In this document: in pieces, positions 1 to 5,083 of the stretch
How the letters are laid out: the number at the start of each line of letters is the position of its first letter
How positions within the stretch are numbered: the first letter of the stretch is position 1
From: Acidimicrobiaceae bacterium
GTDB lineage: Bacteria; Actinomycetota; Acidimicrobiia; Acidimicrobiales; UBA8190
Direction: 5' to 3'
Assembly (NCBI GenBank): GCA_003131945.1
Contig: PKWD01000054.1
Coordinates: forward strand, 1 to 5,083
DNA: 5,083 nucleotides
Position numbers and translations under genes: made by a program
Notes under the pieces: generated by a model
Databases searched by the model: none
Told to the model about the DNA's origin: nothing
What the model saw: the letters and a program-made list of their open reading frames with translations, nothing else

Positions 1-1009
1 CCCAGTAGCGCAGCGAGTCCATGATCAGCCGCAGCACGCTCGGGTGCGCTGGGTTCAGCGAGTTGCCGGTGCCCGTGAAGTCGACGTAGAAGCGAGGATT
101 CTGGGGGGAGAGCCGGTAGTAGGCGGCGTTGTCGATCCCCTTGAACGACAGGGTCGGCCCGCTCTGGTTGCCCTCGGCGGTGTGGTTGTACACCACGTCG
201 AGCAGGACCTCGATGCCCACCGAGTGGAGGGTCTTCACGAGCGCCTTGAACTCCTGCACCTGCTGGCCGCGCTCGCCGGTGGCGGCGTACTCGTTGTGAG
301 GGGCGAGATAGCAGATCGAGTTGTACCCCCAGTAGTTGCGCAGACCGTGGGCGACCAGCCGGGCGTCGTGGACGAACTGGTGGACCGGCTGCAGCTCGAC
401 GGCCGTCACCCCGAGGGACAGCAGATGGTCGACGACCGGCTCGGTGGCGAGGCCGGCGAAGGTCCCCCGGAGCTGTGGAGGCACGTCAGGATGGCGCTGT
501 GTGAACCCCTTGGTGTGCATCTCGTAGACCACCGTCTTGTGCCAAGGCGTGGCCGGCGGCCTGTCGTTTCCCCAGTCGAAGTAGGGGCTGACGACGACGT
601 TCTTCGGCATCGAGCCGGCGCTGTCGGCCCGGCTCATCCGGCTCTCGTCGGCATGCTGGTGGCCGTAGAGGGATCGGTTCCAGTGGACGCGGCCTTCCAC
701 TGCCTTGCCGTACGGGTCGAGCAGCAGCTTGTCCGAGTTGCACCGATGACCGCTGGCGGGCCGCCACGGACCGTGGACCCGGTAGCCGTACCGCTCACCG
801 GGCCCGACACCGGCGAGGTAGCCGTGGTGGACGTGGGCGGTCTCCTCGGGGAGGGCGAAGCGAGTCTCCCTGCCCCCCTCGTCGAACAGGCACACCTCCA
901 CCTGGTCCGCTACCTCGGAGAAGATCGAGAAGTTCGTGCCCACACCGTCGTAGGTGGCGCCGAGTGGATACGGGTGCCCGGACGCGATCTCCATCCGGGC
1001 ACGCGCCAT
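1..1009 (-). CDS. glgX: Glycogen debranching enzyme GlgX, N-terminal half (partial, runs off the left edge)
   Basis: This gene encodes a GH13-family isoamylase-type debranching enzyme that hydrolyses alpha-1,6 branches of glycogen or limit dextrin in the cytoplasm. I translated the minus strand by hand and read 336 uninterrupted residues to the edge. Residues 6-40 are the typical GlgX opening (PYPLGATYDGVGTNFSIFSE) of an N-terminal CBM48-like domain. The catalytic barrel follows, with VYEMHTKGFT at 161-170, NYWGYN at 225-230, APHNEYA at 236-242 and GH13 conserved region I, DVVYNH, at 271-276. FTGTGNSLN is at 311-319. The catalytic Asp and Glu of regions II and III should lie beyond the edge. 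GlgX is usually about 700 residues, so roughly half is present. An in-frame TAG at 1021-1019 limits the start to GTG 1012, ATG 1009 or ATG 994. I chose 1009 because of a TANNNT box 6 nt upstream; ATG 994 would align better with the start of many homologues. The gene is divergent from fbiC. TreX-type enzymes of trehalose pathways are close relatives and cannot be excluded. Confidence 0.93.
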   Translation of the reverse strand, partial: MARARMEIASGHPYPLGATYDGVGTNFSIFSEVADQVEVCLFDEGGRETRFALPEETAHVHHGYLAGVGPGERYGYRVHGPWRPASGHRCNSDKLLLDPYGKAVEGRVHWNRSLYGHQHADESRMSRADSAGSMPKNVVVSPYFDWGNDRPPATPWHKTVVYEMHTKGFTQRHPDVPPQLRGTFAGLATEPVVDHLLSLGVTAVELQPVHQFVHDARLVAHGLRNYWGYNSICYLAPHNEYAATGERGQQVQEFKALVKTLHSVGIEVLLDVVYNHTAEGNQSGPTLSFKGIDNAAYYRLSPQNPRFYVDFTGTGNSLNPAHPSVLRLIMDSLRYW

Positions 1010-1015
1010 CACTCG

Positions 1016-1021
1016 AGGCTA
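1016..1021 (-). promoter_or_regulatory. Putative -10 element for a leaderless glgX transcript
   Basis: On the minus strand the hexamer TAGCCT fits the actinobacterial TANNNT -10 consensus. It is followed by exactly 6 nt and then the ATG at 1009. That spacing is typical of leaderless transcripts, in which transcription starts at the first base of the start codon. No Shine-Dalgarno sequence is visible before this ATG, which agrees with a leaderless mRNA. I see no convincing -35 element. The hexamer is short and could occur by chance, and it also contains the in-frame TAG that limits the upstream start. Confidence 0.4.
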
Positions 1022-1072
1022 CCGGGCGTCCGGGCCGGCGGCTGACGAGGCGCCCCGGCCGGCGGGGGGCCG

Positions 1073-1078
1073 TAGGGT
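1073..1078 (+). promoter_or_regulatory. Putative -10 element for a leaderless fbiC transcript
   Basis: The hexamer TAGGGT fits TANNNT and is followed by 7 nt and then an in-frame GTG at 1086, the spacing expected for a leaderless actinobacterial message. It overlaps the alternative GTG start at 1077, so that start could not be used on a transcript from this promoter. A G-run at 1064-1069 could instead act as a ribosome binding site for GTG 1077, 7 nt away. There is no clear -35; a TTGACG-like match at 1042-1047 is spaced too far away. Confidence 0.4.
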
Positions 1079-1085
1079 GTCGCGG

Positions 1086-3416
1086 GTGACCCTCACCGGC
1101 AGAGAAAGTGTGGCACCCCCTTCCGACGGGCTGACCGACGCGGAGCTTCTCGGGATCGACCCCGCCGCCCTGGCCACGGCGGCCGCCGCCAGGCGGGACG
1201 CCATCTTCGGCACCCGAGTGACGTTCTCGCCGAAGGTCTTCATCCCGCTCACGATGCTCTGCCGGGACCGCTGCGGCTACTGCACCTTCGCCCAACCCCC
1301 GGCCCGGCTCTCGGCTCCCTACCTGTCGTCGGATGAGGTCCTGGCCATCGCCCGGGCCGGCGCCGAGGCCGGTTGCCACGAGGCCCTCTTCACCCTGGGC
1401 GAGGCCCCCGAGGACCGTTATCCGGTGGCTCAGGCCTGGTTGAGCGACCACGGCTTCACCTCGACCGTCGACTACCTGGTGGCCGCCTGCGCCCTGGTGC
1501 GTGACGAAACCGGTCTCCTGCCCCACGCCAATGCCGGCGCCCTCGGCCACGACGATCTGGCCCGGCTGCGGGAGGTGTCGGCCAGCCAGGGAATGATGCT
1601 CGAGTCCCTCGATCCCGATCTGGCCTGTCACCGCGCGGCGCCCGACAAGACACCCGAGCGCCGTCTGGCCACCCTCACCCACGCCGGGGAACTGGCCATC
1701 CCCTTCACCACCGGCCTGCTCGTCGGCATCGGCGAAAGCCGGGCCGGCCGCATCGAGACGCTCACTGCCATCGCCGATTCCCACCGGGCCTTCGGCCACA
1801 TCCAAGAGGTCATCGTCCAGAACTTCCTGCCCAAGGCGGGCACGGCCATGCACACGGCGCCGCCCTGTCCGGCCGACGAGCTGGCCTGGACCATCGCCGT
1901 GGCCCGGCTGCTGCTCCCCGACTCTGTCCACCTGCAGGCACCGCCCAACCTGTCCGATGATCTGGCCCCGCTGCTCGATTCGGGCATCGACGACTTCGGT
2001 GGCGTCTCGCCGGTGACCATCGACCACGTGAACCCCGAACGGGCCTGGCCCGCCATCGAGGTCCTGCGCGCCGCCACCGAAGCGGCCGGCCTCGTGCTCG
2101 CCCCCCGTCTCACCGTCTATCCCGAGTTCGCCCTCGATCCGGCCCGCTTCCTCGATCCGGCCATGCGCTTCAGTGTGCTCGACCACTCCGACGCCGAAGG
2201 CCTCGGCCGCGACCACGACTGGTGCTCGGGCGGGACCGTCGAGCCGCCGGCGCTGCTCGGCGCCGCCACCGAACGGCCGGCCGTGGCGCCCTTGGCCGCG
2301 GCCCGGAGCACAGTGGCCGAGATCCTCACCGGCGTGACCCTCGGTCAGGAAGTGGGCGAAGACGAGATCGTGGCCCTGTTCGGGGCCCGGGGCCCCGAGG
2401 TACGCGCCGTGGCCGAGGTGGCCGACCAGCTCAGGGCCGAGGCCGTGGGCGACGTCGTCACCTGGGTGGCCAACCGCAACATCAACTACACGAACGTCTG
2501 CACCTTCAAGTGCCGCTTCTGTGCTTTCTCCAAGGGCCCCCTGTCGCTCAACCTGCGGGGGGCGCCCTATCTGCTCGAGCTCTCCGACATCACCGACCGG
2601 GTGCGCGAGGCCGAGGAGGCCGGGGCCACCGAGGTCTGTCTCCAAGGTGGCATCCATCCGAAGTTCGACGGCGACTACTACTTGGAAGTCATCCGCGCCG
2701 TGCGGGCCGCCACCGACCGGATCCACATCCACGCCTTCACCGCTCTGGAGGTGACCGAAGGGGCCAAGCGTCTCGACGAGCCCCTGGCCGACTACCTCCG
2801 CCGTTTGAAGGACGCCGGTCTCGCCACTCTGCCCGGCACCGCCGCCGAGATACTCGACGACGAGGTCCGCGCTGTTCTCTGCCCCGACAAGATCAACACC
2901 GAGGAGTGGCTCGAAGCACACCGCACGGCCCACTCGATAGGGCTCCGCTCCAACGTGACCATCATGTTCGGGGCCGTCGAACAGCCCCGGAGTTGGGCCC
3001 GCCACATCCTGCGTACCCGGGATCTCCAGCATGAGACCGGCGGCTTCACCGAATTCGTGCCGCTGCCCTTCGTGCACATGGCCACGCCCATCTATCTCCA
3101 ACGCAAAGCCCGCCGGGGCCCGACCTTCCGTGAGGCTCTGCTCATGCACGCCGTCGGTCGCATCGCCTATCACGGTGCCATCGAGAACATCCAGGTCTCC
3201 TGGGTGAAGATGGGAGCGGCCGGCGCCACCCAGATGCTCCAGGCCGGCGTCAACGATCTGGGCGGCACTCTCATGGACGAGAACATCTCGCGGGCGGCGG
3301 GGGCCAGTCACGGCCAGTTCATGGGCGAGGACGAGTTCGGCGCCGTGGTGGAGCCGCTCGGCCGACGCCTCGAGCAGCGCACCACCCTCTACGGGCGCGT
3401 CCCCGCCCCTTGCTGA
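1086..3416 (+). CDS. fbiC: FbiC, bifunctional F0 synthase (CofG-CofH fusion)
   Basis: FbiC makes 7,8-didemethyl-8-hydroxy-5-deazariboflavin (F0), the chromophore of coenzyme F420. The CofH part joins tyrosine to 5-amino-6-ribitylaminouracil, and the CofG part closes the deazaflavin ring. Residue numbers assume the GTG at 1086 (776 residues). The N-terminal CofG half has the radical-SAM cluster motif CRDRCGYC (Cys59, 63, 66), HANAGAL from 147, MMLES at 170-174 and GLLVGIGES at 210-218. A poorly conserved Ala/Pro-rich linker at about 380-410 leads into CofH. CofH has NRNINYTNVC ending at Cys472, then Cys476 and Cys479, CLQGGIHP at 518-525, HIHAF at 547-551, GASHGQ at 739-744 and RTTLYG at 765-770. 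Both cysteine triads are intact, so both activities are expected. From memory, mycobacterial FbiC is about 80 residues longer, mostly at the N terminus. Other possible starts are GTG 1077, preceded by a G-run, and GTG 1110, preceded by AGAGAAAG. An upstream GTG at 954 would overlap glgX and add non-conserved sequence. The gene is first in a tight unit with the LOG-family and cupin genes. Confidence 0.96.
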   Translation: MTLTGRESVAPPSDGLTDAELLGIDPAALATAAAARRDAIFGTRVTFSPKVFIPLTMLCRDRCGYCTFAQPPARLSAPYLSSDEVLAIARAGAEAGCHEALFTLGEAPEDRYPVAQAWLSDHGFTSTVDYLVAACALVRDETGLLPHANAGALGHDDLARLREVSASQGMMLESLDPDLACHRAAPDKTPERRLATLTHAGELAIPFTTGLLVGIGESRAGRIETLTAIADSHRAFGHIQEVIVQNFLPKAGTAMHTAPPCPADELAWTIAVARLLLPDSVHLQAPPNLSDDLAPLLDSGIDDFGGVSPVTIDHVNPERAWPAIEVLRAATEAAGLVLAPRLTVYPEFALDPARFLDPAMRFSVLDHSDAEGLGRDHDWCSGGTVEPPALLGAATERPAVAPLAAARSTVAEILTGVTLGQEVGEDEIVALFGARGPEVRAVAEVADQLRAEAVGDVVTWVANRNINYTNVCTFKCRFCAFSKGPLSLNLRGAPYLLELSDITDRVREAEEAGATEVCLQGGIHPKFDGDYYLEVIRAVRAATDRIHIHAFTALEVTEGAKRLDEPLADYLRRLKDAGLATLPGTAAEILDDEVRAVLCPDKINTEEWLEAHRTAHSIGLRSNVTIMFGAVEQPRSWARHILRTRDLQHETGGFTEFVPLPFVHMATPIYLQRKARRGPTFREALLMHAVGRIAYHGAIENIQVSWVKMGAAGATQMLQAGVNDLGGTLMDENISRAAGASHGQFMGEDEFGAVVEPLGRRLEQRTTLYGRVPAPC

Positions 3417-3422
3417 GACGCC

Positions 3423-4550
3423 GTGGCTGACAACGACCAGGTGACCGCCGCCGTCGTCGACGCCGAGGTGGCCGACCCCGACACCCCACCCTTGGTCGCC
3501 GATACCGCCGGCGCCGAGGACACCGCCGCCACCGGCCTCGATCCCGCCCACGCCCACCTGGTCGACGCCCTGCTCGACGCCGCCGGCGTCACCGAACGCC
3601 CCGATCTCTACCGCGCCATCTTCGCCACCGTCGCCGGTCTGGCCGCCGAACACACCGAGCCCATCGACCTGAAGCTGGCCGCCGCCGCTCTGGCCGAGAT
3701 GGCCGAAGCCTTCCGGGTCTTCCGTCCCTACCGCGACGCCTTGAAGGTGACCTTCTTCGGCTCGGCCCGCACCCTGCCCGACGATCCCCTCTACGTCCAG
3801 AGCCGACAGCTGGCCGAGCGCATGGCCGGCCACGGCTGGATGGTCGTGACCGGCGCCGGGCCCGGCATCATGGCCGCCGGCATGGAAGGGGCCGGACGCG
3901 AGATGTCCATCGGTGTGAACATCCGCCTCCCCCACGAACAGGGGGCCAACCCCTTCATCGCCCAGGATCCGAAGCTCGTCGAGATGCGCTACTTCTTCAC
4001 CCGCAAGCTCATGCTCATCAAGGAGTCCGACGGCTACGCCGTCCTGCCCGGCGGCTTCGGCACCCTGGACGAAGCCTTCGAACTGCTCACCCTGCTCCAG
4101 ACGGGCAAGGCCCAACCGGCCCCCCTCGTCCTCCTCGACGTGCCCGACGGGACCTACTGGCGCGGCTGGCAACGCTTCGTCAACGAGCAGGTGGCCGCCC
4201 GCGGCCTCGTCTCACCCGAGGACCATTCGCTCTACCGCATCACCGCCGACGTCGACATCGCCACCAACGAGATCCTCGGCTTCTTCCGCAACTACCACTC
4301 CGTGCGCTGGGTCGGCGACCTTCTCATCATGCGCCTCCAGCATGCCCCCACCCGGGCCCAGATCGCCCTGCTGAACGAGCAGTTCTCCGACATCGTGAAG
4401 GGCGGGGCCATCCGACCCTCGAAGCCACTGTCACCCGAGCGCTCGAGCGGTGACCACGTCGACCTGCCCCGCCTGGCCTTCCGCTTCGACCGCATCCACT
4501 ACGGCCGGCTCCGCCAGATGATCGACGTCGTGAACACCTGGGAGCACTGA
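3423..4550 (+). CDS. LOG-family (TIGR00730-type) Rossmann-fold protein, long form
   Basis: The protein has 375 residues from a GTG start. Residues 1-45 are Ala/Asp/Thr-rich and probably disordered. A helical segment at about 80-108 leads into the Rossmann-like core, with FFGSART at 111-117, VTGAGPGIMAAG at 142-153, GVNIRLPHE at 164-172, FFTRK at 191-195 and the nucleotide-site loop PGGFGTLDE at 209-217. A C-terminal extension of about 85 residues follows. Characterised LOG proteins are phosphoribohydrolases that cleave the N-glycosidic bond of nucleoside 5'-monophosphates and release free cytokinin or other bases. Older annotations often misname them lysine decarboxylases. Arg194 and Glu217 correspond to the expected catalytic pair. 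The first Glu of the common PGG-GT-EE loop is Asp216 here, a conservative change. Canonical LOG enzymes are near 190-230 residues, so this one carries extensions at both ends and its substrate is uncertain. The start lies 6 nt after the fbiC stop with no clear Shine-Dalgarno, which suggests translational coupling. GTG 3441 or 3468 could also be the start. Confidence 0.9.
   Translation: MADNDQVTAAVVDAEVADPDTPPLVADTAGAEDTAATGLDPAHAHLVDALLDAAGVTERPDLYRAIFATVAGLAAEHTEPIDLKLAAAALAEMAEAFRVFRPYRDALKVTFFGSARTLPDDPLYVQSRQLAERMAGHGWMVVTGAGPGIMAAGMEGAGREMSIGVNIRLPHEQGANPFIAQDPKLVEMRYFFTRKLMLIKESDGYAVLPGGFGTLDEAFELLTLLQTGKAQPAPLVLLDVPDGTYWRGWQRFVNEQVAARGLVSPEDHSLYRITADVDIATNEILGFFRNYHSVRWVGDLLIMRLQHAPTRAQIALLNEQFSDIVKGGAIRPSKPLSPERSSGDHVDLPRLAFRFDRIHYGRLRQMIDVVNTWEH
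4540..4544 (+). promoter_or_regulatory. Ribosome binding site of the cupin gene, inside the LOG-family gene end
   Basis: GGGAG lies 10 nt before the ATG at 4555, within the last codons of the preceding gene. It is the clearest Shine-Dalgarno-like sequence in front of any gene in the window, although the spacing is slightly long. It supports the ATG at 4555 as the start and suggests that ribosomes finishing the upstream gene can reinitiate here. Confidence 0.45.
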
Positions 4551-4554
4551 TCAC

Positions 4555-4938
4555 ATGATCATCGAGCCCTCGGCCGACGACTCCTGCGGGGTGGTGGTCC
4601 GGGGGCGGGACCTCGTGATCAGCCAGTGGCCGGCCACGGGCGTGGCCAGCGAAGTCGCCCCCCTGCACGTGCATCACGCCGACGACGAGGCCTGGCACGT
4701 GATCTCGGGGGCGTTGCGGTTCCGATTCGAGGACCGCGAGCAGGTCGCCGCGGCCGGAACGACCGTCCTCGTCCCGGCCGGCACGGCCCATACTTTCGGC
4801 AACGCCGGCCCCGAGCCTTCACACTTCATCATCATCGTGCCCGCCCGGCTCGACGAGCTGATCCGCCACTTGCACGACAGCAACCGGACCGACCATCCGG
4901 CCATCTACCGGAGCCACGCCTCCGAGCTCCTCGAGTGA
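4555..4938 (+). CDS. Small single-domain cupin protein
   Basis: This is a 127-residue cytoplasmic protein with no signal peptide or membrane segment. Cupin motif 1 is at about 38-52: His38, His40 and Glu45 are the expected metal ligands, and Glu45 is followed six residues later by Gly52. Motif 2 is complete at 68-83 in the form G-x5-P-A-G-x2-H-x3-N, giving His79 as the fourth ligand. The barrel is therefore expected to bind a divalent metal such as Fe, Mn, Ni or Zn. Small cupins include isomerases, dioxygenases and sugar- or ligand-binding proteins, and the sequence does not indicate which. The C-terminal 35 residues look helical and charged, perhaps a dimerisation tail. The start lies 4 nt after the LOG-family stop, so the gene is almost certainly co-transcribed with it and fbiC. 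A hairpin containing the stop codon ends the unit. The family assignment is firm; the function is unknown. Confidence 0.88.
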   Translation: MIIEPSADDSCGVVVRGRDLVISQWPATGVASEVAPLHVHHADDEAWHVISGALRFRFEDREQVAAAGTTVLVPAGTAHTFGNAGPEPSHFIIIVPARLDELIRHLHDSNRTDHPAIYRSHASELLE

Positions 4939-4964
4939 CGGGCGTCCTGGTACCGCGCCCGTCA
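4936..4964. terminator. Bidirectional hairpin terminator formed by the stop codons of two convergent genes
   Basis: A perfect 9-bp inverted repeat pairs 4936-4944 (TGACGGGCG) with 4956-4964 (CGCCCGTCA) around an 11-nt loop; a G-U pair (4945/4955) could extend the stem by one. The first three bases are the stop codon of the plus-strand cupin gene, and the last three are the complement of the stop codon of the minus-strand gene. Neither side has a clear T-tract, so this would be a non-canonical actinobacterial-type terminator or an mRNA 3' end stabiliser. Its position between convergent genes suggests it serves both. Confidence 0.6.
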
Positions 4965-5083
4965 GTCGTCGACAGTCTCGTCCGATCTCCGCAACAGCAC
5001 CACGGCCTTGTCCACGGCGCGCCGGGCCCGCGTCAAGCGCTTCTCCTCGGCCACGAGGCCCGGGTCGAGCTCGCCCCGACCGG
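4962..5083 (-). CDS. C-terminal end of an unrecognised convergent gene (partial)
   Basis: Reading the minus strand from the right edge gives 39 residues and then TGA at 4964-4962. The first complete codon starts at 5081. The peptide is highly charged and mostly helical in appearance, with EEKRLTRARRAVDKAVVLL at about 12-30 and an acidic end, SDETVDD. It could be the end of a regulatory or structural protein or a coiled-coil tail. I do not recognise a family, and too little is visible to assign one. Coding status is supported by the open frame, a plausible amino-acid composition and the way its stop codon fits into the shared hairpin with the cupin gene. Confidence 0.55.
   Translation of the reverse strand, partial: GRGELDPGLVAEEKRLTRARRAVDKAVVLLRRSDETVDD

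Noticed and set aside
44..1045. A 333-codon plus-strand reading frame over the left end.
   Set aside because: It is the same kind of antisense shadow, here opposite glgX. The minus strand encodes a recognisable debranching enzyme with DVVYNH and the CBM48 opening, while the plus-strand product has no family features.
2133..2162. A 12-nt direct repeat, CTCGATCCGGCC, at 2133-2144 and 2151-2162.
   Set aside because: It encodes two similar LDPA peptides in the CofG domain, a region that from memory resembles related FbiC proteins. It looks like conserved coding sequence rather than a recent duplication.
2222..3034. A 270-codon plus-strand frame inside fbiC.
   Set aside because: It is an out-of-frame reading of the CofH half, extremely Arg/Gly/Pro-rich and without motifs, while the main frame carries the conserved CofH residues.
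2412..3477. A 16-nt identical stretch, GCCGAGGTGGCCGACC, at 2412-2427 and 3462-3477.
   Set aside because: Both copies encode Ala-Glu-Val-Ala-Asp in Ala-rich segments. With strong GC codon bias such matches arise easily, and there is no supporting repeat structure or pairing.
795..4172. A 1125-codon open reading frame on the minus strand, antisense to fbiC, most of the LOG-family gene and the start of glgX.
   Set aside because: It lies in the antisense frame whose first codon position faces the third position of the fbiC and LOG codons. In GC-rich genes this frame stays open because TTA, CTA and TCA codons are rare. The product is Gly/His/Val-rich low-complexity sequence with no recognisable domain, whereas the plus strand encodes clear FbiC and LOG motifs.

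Overview
The window is GC-rich actinobacterial-type DNA with densely packed genes. The best taxonomic clue is a single-polypeptide FbiC, in which CofG and CofH are fused. This fusion is the usual arrangement in Actinomycetota, whereas archaea and most other F420 producers carry two separate genes. GTG starts, short intergenic gaps and starts without Shine-Dalgarno sequences fit the same phylum. The lineage within it cannot be fixed from this sequence. I see no mobile element, tRNA, rRNA or CRISPR.

Layout: (1) 1-1009, minus strand: the N-terminal half of a glycogen debranching enzyme (GlgX), running off the left edge. (2) 1010-1085: a very short divergent intergenic region. A TANNNT -10-like hexamer lies 6-7 nt before a start codon on each strand, which suggests back-to-back leaderless promoters. 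(3) 1086-3416, plus: fbiC, the F0 synthase of coenzyme F420 biosynthesis, with both radical-SAM cysteine triads intact. (4) 3423-4550, plus: a long-form LOG-family (TIGR00730-type) Rossmann-fold protein. (5) 4555-4938, plus: a small single-domain cupin with a complete set of metal ligands. (6) 4936-4964: a perfect 9-bp hairpin whose outermost three base pairs are the stop codons of two convergent genes. (7) 4962-5083, minus: the C-terminal end of an unrecognised gene entering from the right.

The three plus-strand genes are separated by only 6 and 4 nt, so they look like one translationally coupled transcription unit bounded by the divergent promoter region and the convergent hairpin. FbiC makes the deazaflavin chromophore F0 from tyrosine and 5-amino-6-ribitylaminouracil. 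The LOG-family protein and the cupin have no established role in F420 metabolism, so their co-transcription with fbiC is the main open functional question. GlgX belongs to glycogen breakdown and is probably linked to the F420 unit only by the shared divergent promoter region. Nothing here is clearly an undescribed system. The most notable items are the compact control regions and the fbiC-LOG-cupin linkage.
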